Source: Sulfurimonas sp.
GTDB lineage: Bacteria > Campylobacterota > Campylobacteria > Campylobacterales > Sulfurimonadaceae
DNA: 9,584 nucleotides
Assembly: GCA_015487435.1 (NCBI GenBank)
Contig: WFPU01000114.1
Span: 1 to 9,584, forward strand
Reading direction: 5' to 3'
Made by a program: the position numbers and the translations under genes. Of the stretch, positions 1 through 6,745 are shown in pieces (within the stretch, counting starts at the first letter, position 1; each line of letters opens with the position of its first letter). The notes beneath the pieces are model-generated. The model searched no databases. It was given only the letters and a program-made list of their open reading frames with translations, and was not told where the DNA came from.

Positions 1-1
1 A

Positions 2-1120
2 CTCCAAGATGGTATTTCTAAACCAAAACTTGGGATAATTACTATCCATGTTGAAAATATTTCTAATCTGAAAAAGGATTGGAGCGAATATGATATAGAG
101 AGTGCAGTGCGTGACTTACTTTTACAAGTGAAGATAAGTATCCATCAAGATGTTATTTTGGCTCAATATGATAATGGACTTTATTTAACTCTTTTTGTAG
201 ATTTAGATTTTGAAGCTGTAAAAGAAAAAGCTTTAGCAATACAAAGGGAGGTAAATGAGTATACTAAAAATCAAAAAATCAAACCTATTATTGGTTTATA
301 TGCGTTTGATGTAAATGATTTAGAATTAAACAAAATTTTAGAGATAATTTCAGATATTGCAGTAGAAAATATTAAATCCAAAGATATAGAGATTAACAAA
401 TTACATAGAATATTAAATTTAAGTGCAAACTTAGATGATGAAAGGGCGATTGATATATTTTTACAAACTGTTTTTACTAATAAAATGCCAGTTAGATTAG
501 TAAATATATATAAAGGTATCTGTATAAGTACATCTTCTGTCATAGTCAAAAAAACAGATCAAGAGATATATGTAACTTACGACCATTTACAAGGAGTTGT
601 AATGCAGTTTGAGGGTTCTGCTGTGATTCAATCATCAAGCTTCACAAAAGATATATTAGCTGATGTTAATTATATAAATTTAAAAAAGAAAATTGTACAG
701 CTTAAAAATTTTAGATTTATAAATGGTAGTGCAAATGCTAGAGAATATAGTCGTGTAACTTGTTCTGTTAGGACACCAATCTCTTTGTCATATAATAAAG
801 AAACTTTAAATGGTGAAATACTTGATATATCTATGAATTCTATAGCACTAAAAACAAGAATTTATAATAAAATTAACGAAGTTAAAAATAAAACGGTTGG
901 ATTAAATTTTACGCTACCTGACAAAAGTAGTGAAGATGGGTATTCAAGATTAACTCTAAGTGCAAAAGTGATTGTTGCTGTTTGTGATGGTGAATATTGC
1001 AAAGTTGTTGTAAATCTAGAAGAATGTCAAACAAGTGAACCAATACTAATGGAGTATGTATACAACCGTCAAAAAGAGATTATAACTGAGTTAAAAAAGC
1101 AAACAAAACTACTTAATTAG
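2..1120 (+). CDS. Degenerate GGDEF-like / PilZ-domain protein (5' partial)
   Basis: The frame is open from base 2, so the gene starts before the window; the GTG at 107 is only the first start-like codon inside it. The 372 visible residues appear to hold three parts. The first (about nt 30-390) has the pattern of a nucleotide-cyclase GGDEF fold, but the signature position reads DNGLY (nt 170-184) instead of GGDEF, so cyclase activity is unlikely. A middle region (about 450-720) resembles the domain that often precedes PilZ. The C-terminal PilZ-like domain has an RxxxR motif (nt 740-754) and a second motif, DxSxxS (nt 824-841), where the family normally has D/NxSxxG. Inference: a cytoplasmic c-di-GMP-responsive or formerly responsive regulator. 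It converges on murB with an 8-bp overlap of the 3' ends and no room for a terminator. PilZ assignment is fairly sure; the degenerate GGDEF is moderately sure. Confidence 0.7.
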   Translation, partial: LQDGISKPKLGIITIHVENISNLKKDWSEYDIESAVRDLLLQVKISIHQDVILAQYDNGLYLTLFVDLDFEAVKEKALAIQREVNEYTKNQKIKPIIGLYAFDVNDLELNKILEIISDIAVENIKSKDIEINKLHRILNLSANLDDERAIDIFLQTVFTNKMPVRLVNIYKGICISTSSVIVKKTDQEIYVTYDHLQGVVMQFEGSAVIQSSSFTKDILADVNYINLKKKIVQLKNFRFINGSANAREYSRVTCSVRTPISLSYNKETLNGEILDISMNSIALKTRIYNKINEVKNKTVGLNFTLPDKSSEDGYSRLTLSAKVIVAVCDGEYCKVVVNLEECQTSEPILMEYVYNRQKEIITELKKQTKLLN

Positions 1121-1898
1121 GAATATTCAAAATTTTGATTTCACACTCAAGGTGGATATTAAATTGTGAAAGAACTCTTTTTTTAGCTTCATCTATTAAT
1201 TGCATAGCATCATCAAATCTCCCTTTACCATGATTTATTAAAAAATTAGCATGTTTTTGACTAAATTCCATATCTCCAACTCTTTTCCCTTTTAATCCAA
1301 CCTTTTCTATAAGTCTACCGGCATAATCATTTTTTGGATTTTTAAAACAACTTCCAGCGCTAGCTATTAATGGTTGGTTTGAACGCATCTTTTTAAACAT
1401 TAAAACTCTATCTTCATCAAAGCCACTCTTTAATTCAAATGTTGCTTCTAAAATTATTGAAGATATATTTGTAAATCTATACCCGTAATCTATTTCATCT
1501 TTGTTTTTTGAACCTTCACAAGTAAGGATAGATAAAAGATTATTAAATATCTCATACTCTTTGAGTCCAGCATTCATAAATACTAATCCACCTAATGTAC
1601 CTGGTAAATGAGAGCAAAACTCAAAATTTGCTATATTGTTTTTTTTACAAAATGAGTTGATTTTTCCAGACGGTGTAGCTGCACCTATTTTTAATAAATT
1701 ATTTTCTATCTTTATATAATCATATTTTTTTGATAGTTTCATAAGAGGGGGTGGGTTTGTACCTATTAAGATGTTATTACACGAGCCTATTAAAAAGGCT
1801 TTTTTGTTTAAATCATCACAGTTTTCTAAAATTTCAACATCAATCTCCCCACCTATTTTAATAGATGAAAATTTACAAAAGTCAATTTTTTTTGTCAT
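1113..1898 (-). CDS. murB: UDP-N-acetylenolpyruvoylglucosamine reductase MurB
   Basis: Cytoplasmic flavoenzyme that reduces UDP-GlcNAc-enolpyruvate to UDP-MurNAc with NADPH, the second committed step of peptidoglycan precursor synthesis. The 261-residue length fits the short MurB type seen in Campylobacterota. Visible motifs are the FAD-binding IGSCNN (37-42), LPGTLGG (98-104) followed by NAG (109-111), the YR pair (140-141), SAGSCFKNP (180-188) carrying the catalytic proton-donor Ser183, HANFLIN (216-222), and a C-terminal LECEIKIL segment with the expected catalytic Glu. The residues after the YR pair (FTN) differ from the more usual YRxS pattern. The start codon overlaps the fliQ stop as ATGA (4 bp), indicating translational coupling. 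It is last in the mqnD-fliQ-murB operon and its 3' end overlaps that of the PilZ gene. Confidence 0.96.
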   Translation of the reverse strand: MTKKIDFCKFSSIKIGGEIDVEILENCDDLNKKAFLIGSCNNILIGTNPPPLMKLSKKYDYIKIENNLLKIGAATPSGKINSFCKKNNIANFEFCSHLPGTLGGLVFMNAGLKEYEIFNNLLSILTCEGSKNKDEIDYGYRFTNISSIILEATFELKSGFDEDRVLMFKKMRSNQPLIASAGSCFKNPKNDYAGRLIEKVGLKGKRVGDMEFSQKHANFLINHGKGRFDDAMQLIDEAKKRVLSQFNIHLECEIKILNIPN

Positions 1899-2161
1899 TG
1901 CACAAATGTTGGAATCATATTAAATACATTTACAGAGAAATCTGTCATTGCATTTAGCATCCATGGCATTGTCAAAATAATTACAACAACAACACCAATA
2001 ATTTTAGGGATAAATGAAAGGGTCATCTCGTTGATTTGAGTAGTAGCTTGAAAGATTGAAACAGCGAGACCTAAAAACATACCTGTTAAAAGTCCCGGTA
2101 GGGCAAGCATTAGTGCTATTTTAAAGGTTTCAATTCCAAGTGCTACTAGTTTTGCTTCCAT
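1895..2161 (-). CDS. fliQ: Flagellar export apparatus protein FliQ
   Basis: Small inner-membrane component of the flagellar type III export gate, which assembles with FliP and FliR at the base of the hook-basal body. The 88-residue length is typical of the family. Two long hydrophobic segments (about residues 14-38 and 50-72) are separated by the conserved polar loop with QATTQINEMTLSFIPK, the most recognisable FliQ signature. The ATG overlaps the upstream mqnD stop by one base (TAATG), and its own TGA overlaps the murB ATG, so all three genes are probably translated in a coupled way from one message. The fliQ-murB adjacency is also found in Helicobacter as I recall it. No flagellar sigma-28 or sigma-54 promoter is apparent directly upstream, since that position is inside mqnD. 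Confidence 0.96.
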   Translation of the reverse strand: MEAKLVALGIETFKIALMLALPGLLTGMFLGLAVSIFQATTQINEMTLSFIPKIIGVVVVIILTMPWMLNAMTDFSVNVFNMIPTFVQ

Positions 2162-3024
2162 TATCCTTTTCTTAGCTCCTCGTACTCAGTTGGTATCATA
2201 TAATCCTCAACATGTACAGGTAAATCATAAAATCCATTTTTATATCCGAGTTCAAAGAGTTTATTTATAGCTTTATATTGAAGTTGGCTTAATTCTATTG
2301 ATTCGTCATTTGCATAAAGTTCCAAATACTTATCTAGTGTTGGAGCATCTATACGAACCAAATCACGCTCAATTAACATTTGAGATAATTTTTCTTTATG
2401 TTTCCTTGCTACATCAACAGCTTTTGTTAGAGTTTTTTCATAATCAATAGCTTTATTTAGTGGAATTGAGCGACTTATTGCCATTCCACCTAGCGGTAAT
2501 GGTAAATCTTTGCCTGCTAATTCTTGCCATATATCCCACATCTCTATTTCTACTTCAAGTTTATTATCATAAGTTAAAATAGACTCATGTATCAATACAC
2601 CTGCATCTACTATACCGTCTAAAACAGCTTGCTCAATCTCAAGGAAATTCATATAAGTTATTCTAGCTTTTGGATATTTTATACGAAACAGCATTGCATT
2701 TGTAGTGTGTTCACCACTCAAAGCTACTTTGAAATTAGGTTTTAAAACAGTATCTTTTTTCTTAATAACTTTAGGTCCATAACCATCACCAAAACTTACA
2801 GCAGTACGAAGTGGTGCGTAATCTTCTTTTATATGAGGGTACAGGGCAAAACTAATTGCTACTATCTCATATTCACCCTTTAAAGCTTTTTCATTTAGTG
2901 TTTGAATATCTTCTGCGATGTTGTCAAATTTAGTATTTTTCATATCTACCCAGCCAAATTTAATAGCATAGTACATAAAAATATCATCAGCGTCAGGGGA
3001 GTGTGCAATTAATGTTTTTTTCAT
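2161..3024 (-). CDS. mqnD: 1,4-dihydroxy-6-naphthoate synthase MqnD (futalosine pathway)
   Basis: Enzyme of the futalosine route to menaquinone that converts cyclic dehypoxanthine futalosine to 1,4-dihydroxy-6-naphthoate in the cytoplasm. The 287 residues have the periplasmic-binding-protein-like fold of the MqnA/MqnD family. Diagnostic features are an N-terminal SPDADD (9-14), where the Thermus enzyme has SPCPNDT; a GEHTT substrate-binding segment (104-108); the IHES motif with His146, equivalent to the proposed catalytic base; and LPLPLGG (174-180), which separates MqnD from MqnA. It is first in an operon with fliQ and murB, sharing one base with the fliQ start. The ATG has only a weak ribosome-binding sequence. 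Campylobacterota depend on menaquinone and typically use this pathway, which fits the rest of the window. Confidence 0.93.
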   Translation of the reverse strand: MKKTLIAHSPDADDIFMYYAIKFGWVDMKNTKFDNIAEDIQTLNEKALKGEYEIVAISFALYPHIKEDYAPLRTAVSFGDGYGPKVIKKKDTVLKPNFKVALSGEHTTNAMLFRIKYPKARITYMNFLEIEQAVLDGIVDAGVLIHESILTYDNKLEVEIEMWDIWQELAGKDLPLPLGGMAISRSIPLNKAIDYEKTLTKAVDVARKHKEKLSQMLIERDLVRIDAPTLDKYLELYANDESIELSQLQYKAINKLFELGYKNGFYDLPVHVEDYMIPTEYEELRKG

Positions 3025-3072
3025 AAGGCTATTTTAACTAAATAAGGATAAAATCCAACTCAAATATTAATA

Positions 3073-3101
3073 AAATTATTTTTCTATTAAAAATATGTCA
3101 A
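3073..3101 (-). promoter_or_regulatory. Candidate promoter of the mqnD-fliQ-murB operon
   Basis: Read on the minus strand, a perfect -35 TTGACA (plus 3096-3101) is followed 17 bases later by TAATTT (plus 3073-3078), a fair -10. It predicts a start near 3066 and a leader of about 40 nt before the mqnD ATG. The -35 overlaps the loop of the inverted repeat at 3082-3122. The -10 is imperfect in very AT-rich DNA, so this is tentative. Confidence 0.35.
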
Positions 3102-3122
3102 TTTGCAATATTTTTAATAGAA
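3082..3122. repeat. 15-bp perfect inverted repeat between mqnD and recA
   Basis: The left arm 3082-3096 (TTCTATTAAAAATAT) and right arm 3108-3122 (ATATTTTTAATAGAA) are exact reverse complements around an 11-base spacer. It lies just upstream of the recA -10 and over the putative mqnD -35, so it could be an operator or a cruciform-forming site acting on both divergent units. It is almost all A/T, and no downstream T-tract placement suggests a terminator for either gene. Confidence 0.6.
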
Positions 3123-3137
3123 GAAATATTTTTTATA

Positions 3138-3143
3138 TACAAT
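3138..3143 (+). promoter_or_regulatory. recA -10 promoter box
   Basis: TACAAT lies in a T/A-rich tract with no good -35 at normal distance, which is usual for sigma-70 promoters in Campylobacterota. Its distance to the TTG of the leader element (17 bases, start to start) is identical to that of the eno -10, which supports it. The predicted start is around 3148-3151, so the leader element would form the very 5' end of the mRNA. Confidence 0.6.
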
Positions 3144-3147
3144 TACT

Positions 3148-3217
3148 AAAATACTTGAAATCTCTTTGATGAGCACACATCTGCAAAGATGTGTAGCCAG
3201 AAAAGAAAAAGATTTTA
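3148..3217 (+). promoter_or_regulatory. Structured 5' leader element, copy 1 (recA)
   Basis: This RNA-like element shares long blocks with the leader of eno. The block AAAATACTTGAAATCTC (3148-3164) is followed by TTGATGAG, then a perfect 8-bp hairpin (3175-3182 with 3187-3194, loop GCAA), then AGCCAGAAAAGAAAAA (3195-3210) and GATTTT. AAATCT (3158-3163) can pair with AGATTT (3210-3215) to close the whole element as an outer stem. In the eno copy the hairpin has a different sequence but is still fully paired. The element ends about 30 nt before the recA ATG and does not contain the ribosome-binding site. I cannot assign it to a known riboswitch or leader family. Confidence 0.75.
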
Positions 3218-3248
3218 GAGTACTTAAATTAAAAATTTGGAGCATCTT

Positions 3249-4286
3249 ATGGACGCAAATAAACAAAAATCATTAGACTTGGCAATGAAACAAATTGATA
3301 AAGCATTTGGTAAAGGTGCATTAATGCGTCTTGGTGATAAAAATATAGAATCAATCAAATCTATTAGTACAGGTTCAATAGGACTTGATTTAGCACTCGG
3401 AATTGGTGGAGTTCCACAAGGAAGAGTTGTTGAAATTTATGGACCTGAGAGTTCTGGTAAAACAACTTTAGCACTTCAAATTACAGCTGAATGTCAAAAA
3501 AATGATGGAGTATGCGCATTTATAGATGCTGAACATGCTCTTGATGTTATATATGCTAAAAATCTTGGCGTAGATATTGAGAATCTTTTAGTATCTCAAC
3601 CTGATTATGGTGAACAAGCTTTAGATATAGTTGAAACAATTGCAAGAAGTGGTGCAGTTAATTTAATAGTTATAGATTCAGTTGCAGCACTTACTCCAAA
3701 AGTTGAATTAGAAGGTGAGATGACTGATCAGCAGGTTGGTATTCAAGCTCGTTTAATGTCTAAAGCTCTTCGTAAACTAACTGGTGTCCTTAGCAAAATG
3801 AACTGTACAGTTATTTTCATCAATCAGCTTCGCATGAAGATTGGTATGATGGGTTATGGCTCCCCAGAGACTACTACTGGTGGAAATGCACTTAAATTTT
3901 ATGCATCTGTTCGTATAGACGTGAGACGCATAGCATCTCTAAAACAAGGTGAGAGTCAGATTGGTAATCGTGTTAAAGCAAAAGTTATTAAAAATAAAGT
4001 AGCTCCACCATTTCGCCAAGCAGAGTTTGATATCATGTTTGGAGAAGGTATCTCTAAAGAGGGCGAGTTAGTTGATTATGGTGTTAAGTTAGACATAGTA
4101 GATAAAGCAGGGGCATGGTTCTCTTATGAAGATAAAAAATTAGGTCAAGGTCGTGAAAATGTTAAACAAATGTTTAAAGATGAGCCAGAATTAGCAGCAG
4201 AGATAGAGGAAAAAATTAAAGTTGCGATGGGTGTCAGTAATGTCATGGTTATGGATACTTCAGATATTAATGATAGTGATACTTAG
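3249..4286 (+). CDS. recA: Recombinase RecA
   Basis: DNA-dependent ATPase that forms filaments on single-stranded DNA and catalyses strand exchange in recombinational repair. The 345-residue length is normal. Visible motifs are the Walker A GPESSGKT (65-72), FIDAEHALD with the catalytic Glu (91-99), the Walker B segment LIVIDSV (139-145), and the DNA-binding loop L2 region from INQLR to GGNALKFY (191-218). The ATG at 3249 is chosen because GGAG (3239-3242) lies six bases upstream and the protein then begins MDANKQKSLD, as RecA proteins do; a TTG at 3237 overlaps that ribosome-binding site. No LexA-type SOS box is seen upstream, as expected for a group lacking LexA. The gene is preceded by a structured leader also found before eno, and no clear terminator separates it from eno. 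Confidence 0.98.
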   Translation: MDANKQKSLDLAMKQIDKAFGKGALMRLGDKNIESIKSISTGSIGLDLALGIGGVPQGRVVEIYGPESSGKTTLALQITAECQKNDGVCAFIDAEHALDVIYAKNLGVDIENLLVSQPDYGEQALDIVETIARSGAVNLIVIDSVAALTPKVELEGEMTDQQVGIQARLMSKALRKLTGVLSKMNCTVIFINQLRMKIGMMGYGSPETTTGGNALKFYASVRIDVRRIASLKQGESQIGNRVKAKVIKNKVAPPFRQAEFDIMFGEGISKEGELVDYGVKLDIVDKAGAWFSYEDKKLGQGRENVKQMFKDEPELAAEIEEKIKVAMGVSNVMVMDTSDINDSDT

Positions 4287-4292
4287 ATGAAA

Positions 4293-4310
4293 TTAACCAG
4301 CTTTTAACCA
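4293..4310 (+). repeat. TTAACCA direct repeat upstream of the eno -10
   Basis: TTAACCA occurs at 4293-4299 and again at 4304-4310, an 11-base period (about one helical turn), just after the recA stop and roughly 20-40 bases upstream of the predicted eno start. It could be a regulator-binding site or chance. No protein is suggested by the sequence. Confidence 0.3.
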
Positions 4311-4319
4311 TTAAAAAGA

Positions 4320-4325
4320 TAAAAT
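4320..4325 (+). promoter_or_regulatory. eno -10 promoter box
   Basis: TAAAAT is placed exactly as the recA TACAAT is relative to the shared leader (17 bases from the box start to TTG). No convincing -35 is visible. The predicted start is around 4330-4333. The presence of a separate promoter indicates that eno is transcribed on its own even if recA transcripts read through. Confidence 0.6.
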
Positions 4326-4329
4326 GCCA

Positions 4330-4403
4330 AAAATACTTGAAATCTCTCATTGATAATCAAATATTACTAAATAATATTTAGCCAGAAAAGAAAAAAGATT
4401 TTT
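4330..4403 (+). promoter_or_regulatory. Structured 5' leader element, copy 2 (eno)
   Basis: This is the second copy of the recA leader. AAAATACTTGAAATCTC (4330-4346) is identical, then TTGATAATC, then an 8-bp hairpin AAATATTA/TAATATTT (4359-4366 with 4372-4379, loop CTAAA), then AGCCAGAAAAGAAAAA (4380-4395) and AGATTTT. The outer stem AAATCT (4340-4345) with AGATTT (4396-4401) is preserved. Both copies have a conserved C-G pair next to the hairpin with a bulged A (A4380 here, A3195 in recA). The hairpin arms differ at several positions from the recA copy but stay fully complementary, which is the signature of a selected RNA structure rather than a recent duplication. It ends about 41 nt before the eno ATG. 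Confidence 0.75.
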
Positions 4404-4444
4404 TGTAAAAATAAAACTACATAAATAGAATTAAAGGCAATTAT

Positions 4445-5710
4445 ATGTTCATTGACAACATTAGCGCAATAGAGGTTATGGATTCTCGTGGAAATCCAAC
4501 GGTTAAAGCAACAGTAGAATTAAGTGATGGAACAAAAGAAAGTGCAATAGTACCATCAGGAGCAAGTACTGGTAAGCGTGAAGCACTAGAGCTTCGTGAT
4601 GGTGGTGATCGTTACATGGGTAAGGGTGTTTTAAATGCAGTTGAAAATATAAACACTCAAATAGCTGATGCATTAATAGGCCACTCACCTTTTAACCAAG
4701 CAATTATTGATGCTACTATGAAAGAGATAGATGGTACTGATAATTATGGTAATTTAGGTGCGAACTCTGTACTTGGTGTGTCTATGGCTGTAGCTCGTGT
4801 GGCTGCTAAAAGTTTGAATATCCCTCTATATCGCTATCTTGGCGGTGCTAATGCTATGGTTGTTCCTACTCCAATGTTAAATATCATCAATGGTGGCTCA
4901 CATGCTGATAATTCTGTAGATTTTCAAGAGTATATGATTGTTCCTGTTGGCTTTGAAGATTTTGCAGAGGGTCTTCGTGCATCTGCTGAGGTTTATCATA
5001 ATTTAAAAGCTATTTTAAAAGCTACTAAACATAATACTGCTTTAGGTGATGAAGGTGGTTTTGCTCCAGATTTGAGCTCAAACGAAGAGCCAATTCAAAT
5101 TATCTTAGAAGCTATAAAAAAGGCTGGATATAAAGCTGGTGAACAGATTGCTATCTCATTAGATGTTGCAGCTTCTGAATTAGTAACTGAGGGTGGATAT
5201 AGACTCGATTCTGAAAATCGAACAGTAACTTCAGCTGAATTAGTTGATTATTATGCTGATTTATGCTCTAAATATCCAATTGTATCTATTGAAGATGGAC
5301 TAAGTGAAGATGATTGGGATGGTTTCAAGTTAATGACTGAAAAACTTGGCGACACAGTCCAAATCGTTGGTGATGACCTTTTTGTTACTAATGTAAATAT
5401 TCTTAATGAGGGGATTCAAAAAGGTATAGCTAACTCAATTTTGATAAAACCAAATCAAATAGGTTCAGTAAGTGAGACAATGCTAACTGTGCGTTTAGCT
5501 CAAAGAAATGGTTATACTTGTGTAATGAGTCACCGTTCAGGTGAGAGTGAAGATTCATTTATTGCTGATTTTGCTGTAGCACTTAACTGTGGTCAAATTA
5601 AAACTGGTTCAACTGCACGTGGCGAGAGAACTGCTAAATACAACCGTTTATTAGAGATAGAAAATGAAGTTATGTATGGTGAATATTTAGGCTCTTCACT
5701 TTTTAATTAA
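4445..5710 (+). CDS. eno: Enolase (phosphopyruvate hydratase)
   Basis: Interconverts 2-phosphoglycerate and phosphoenolpyruvate in glycolysis/gluconeogenesis; a cytoplasmic Mg-dependent dimer or octamer in this family. The 421-residue length is normal. Recognisable features are DSRGNPT (13-19), the catalytic loop GASTG (39-43), GGSHADNS (150-157), GDEGGFAP with Glu203 as acid/base, metal ligands Asp240, Glu283 (SIEDGLSEDDW) and Asp310 (GDDLFVTN), catalytic Lys335 in ILIKPNQIGS, the SHRSGESED segment (362-370) and Lys386 in QIKTGS. The start is supported by AAAGG (4433-4437) seven bases before the ATG. The gene has its own promoter and the leader element described at 4330. The next gene begins eight bases after its stop. 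Confidence 0.98.
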   Translation: MFIDNISAIEVMDSRGNPTVKATVELSDGTKESAIVPSGASTGKREALELRDGGDRYMGKGVLNAVENINTQIADALIGHSPFNQAIIDATMKEIDGTDNYGNLGANSVLGVSMAVARVAAKSLNIPLYRYLGGANAMVVPTPMLNIINGGSHADNSVDFQEYMIVPVGFEDFAEGLRASAEVYHNLKAILKATKHNTALGDEGGFAPDLSSNEEPIQIILEAIKKAGYKAGEQIAISLDVAASELVTEGGYRLDSENRTVTSAELVDYYADLCSKYPIVSIEDGLSEDDWDGFKLMTEKLGDTVQIVGDDLFVTNVNILNEGIQKGIANSILIKPNQIGSVSETMLTVRLAQRNGYTCVMSHRSGESEDSFIADFAVALNCGQIKTGSTARGERTAKYNRLLEIENEVMYGEYLGSSLFN

Positions 5711-5718
5711 GCTTAATT

Positions 5719-6015
5719 ATGCAACGCGAAGAACTATTTGATGAGATAGATAATACTCAAAGTATAACTGAGAAATATCTTGGTTTATCTTTAATAAAGT
5801 TTTCGTTTTTACTTGTTTTAGTACTTATACTTGGTGTCTATATTGGGATTTTATTCTACGGTACAAACTCTTTAGAGGTGCTATTTGGTTTACAAGATTA
5901 TGAACATTATCTACAAAGTGAAATTACAAGATTAAAAAATGAAAATGCTGAATTGCAAAAAGAATATTTTGAACTTAAAGAGATTTCAGCACCTGTAAGT
6001 GTTAAATCAAAGTAA
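5719..6015 (+). CDS. FtsB/DivIC-like single-pass coiled-coil membrane protein
   Basis: A 98-residue protein with a short charged N-terminus, one transmembrane helix (about 25-47) and a coiled-coil-like tail (about 62-90) rich in Leu, Glu, Lys and Asn, with a heptad-like run around RLKNENAELQKEYFELK. This bitopic layout is that of septum-formation initiator proteins (FtsB/DivIC), which scaffold the divisome at the inner membrane. Sequence conservation in that family is low, so the assignment rests on topology and on its conserved place after eno in related genomes (HP0155 position in Helicobacter, from memory). It begins eight bases after the eno stop with no clear ribosome-binding site, so it is probably translated from the eno transcript. 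Confidence 0.7.
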   Translation: MQREELFDEIDNTQSITEKYLGLSLIKFSFLLVLVLILGVYIGILFYGTNSLEVLFGLQDYEHYLQSEITRLKNENAELQKEYFELKEISAPVSVKSK

Positions 6016-6018
6016 ACT

Positions 6019-6027
6019 TGCTATAAT
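6019..6027 (+). promoter_or_regulatory. Extended -10 promoter for the AMIN-domain gene
   Basis: TGCTATAAT, a perfect TATAAT with an upstream TGn extension, begins four bases after the stop of the preceding gene and about 30 bases before the TTG start. The predicted transcription start is near 6034. It suggests that the AMIN gene is also transcribed separately from eno. Confidence 0.65.
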
Positions 6028-6054
6028 GTTTTGTTTTAATATTTAGGAGTAGTT

Positions 6055-6687
6055 TTGATTAAAGTATTTTTCATTTCATTGATTTTAACTTTTTCACTTC
6101 AAGCTCGCCAAAACCCATTTTTTCCTTCTGTTGGTGAACAAGATTTGATACAAACATCAAACAAAGATACAACTGTAGCTTCGCTTAAACGTGTTGCTAT
6201 AAAATTACCATCTCATGCTAGGGTACTTCAAAAAGTAAGTGTAACTTATAAAAGTTTAGATGGTTCTATTGAAACAAAATCTATTGATTTAAACAAAGCT
6301 GTTGACTGGCATATACCAATATTTATATCGCAAAGTATGGGCGCTATATCTACAAAAGAGACACCTAAAAAACATAAAAAGATAAACTATAAACAAATAT
6401 TTAAATCAAAATATGTAAACTTTTATGAATCATCAAGAGAATTAAAAATTGTAACTAAAGATAAGATAATTAGAAATTTTTTACTAACCTCTCCACATAG
6501 AATTGTGATTGATTTTAAACGTAGTACAAATTTAAAAAGCGCTGTTAAAAAAATAGATAAAAGTATATTTAAAAAAATCTCCTTGGGCACACATAAAGAT
6601 TATTATAGGGCTGTAATAGAATTAGACGGCACTTATAAGTATGAGATGCTTAAAAAAACATACGGATACAGTTTTTACCTTCGTTAA
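6055..6687 (+). CDS. Exported AMIN-domain protein
   Basis: A 210-residue protein with an N-terminal signal peptide (hydrophobic residues 2-14, likely cleavage after LQA at about 17), a variable middle region, and a C-terminal AMIN-type beta domain (about 115-210) with the pattern SPHRIVIDFKR then KISLGTHKDYYRAVIELDG and a closing YGYSFYLR. AMIN domains localise periplasmic proteins to peptidoglycan or to envelope machines; no amidase domain is attached here, so the partner is unknown. The start is a TTG, chosen because AGGAG (6045-6049) lies five bases upstream and the signal peptide begins right after it. It follows the eno and FtsB-like genes, and in related genomes this position precedes aroK, which is absent here. 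Confidence 0.75.
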   Translation: MIKVFFISLILTFSLQARQNPFFPSVGEQDLIQTSNKDTTVASLKRVAIKLPSHARVLQKVSVTYKSLDGSIETKSIDLNKAVDWHIPIFISQSMGAISTKETPKKHKKINYKQIFKSKYVNFYESSRELKIVTKDKIIRNFLLTSPHRIVIDFKRSTNLKSAVKKIDKSIFKKISLGTHKDYYRAVIELDGTYKYEMLKKTYGYSFYLR

Positions 6688-6745
6688 AAGTAATAACTTA
6701 ATATAAACTTTAGCGTTTGCTCGTTATTGTCTAGCTTCTCTCTAT

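Noticed and set aside
107..109. GTG at 107 as the true start of the PilZ protein
   Set aside because: The same frame is open to the window edge and the upstream residues continue the domain pattern; no ribosome-binding site is seen before 107.
271..549. Minus-strand 92-residue open frame inside the PilZ gene
   Set aside because: No recognisable protein, and it lies opposite a gene with clear domain structure.
3165..3210. Hammerhead-like core (TTGATGAG, hairpin, then GAAA-rich strand)
   Set aside because: The required CGAAAC after stem II and the cleavage triplet context are missing, and the eno copy reads TTGATAA.
3237..3248. TTG at 3237 as the recA start, adding MEHL
   Set aside because: The TTG overlaps the GGAG ribosome-binding site of the ATG at 3249, and RecA proteins begin as in MDANKQK.
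4330..4403. Fluoride (crcB) riboswitch before eno
   Set aside because: Fluoride riboswitches do occur before eno genes, but the conserved GGnGATGG start and the ACGC and CCT-type segments are absent.
4503..4688. Minus-strand 61-residue open frame inside eno
   Set aside because: Low-complexity His/Leu translation opposite a well-conserved gene; a shadow frame.
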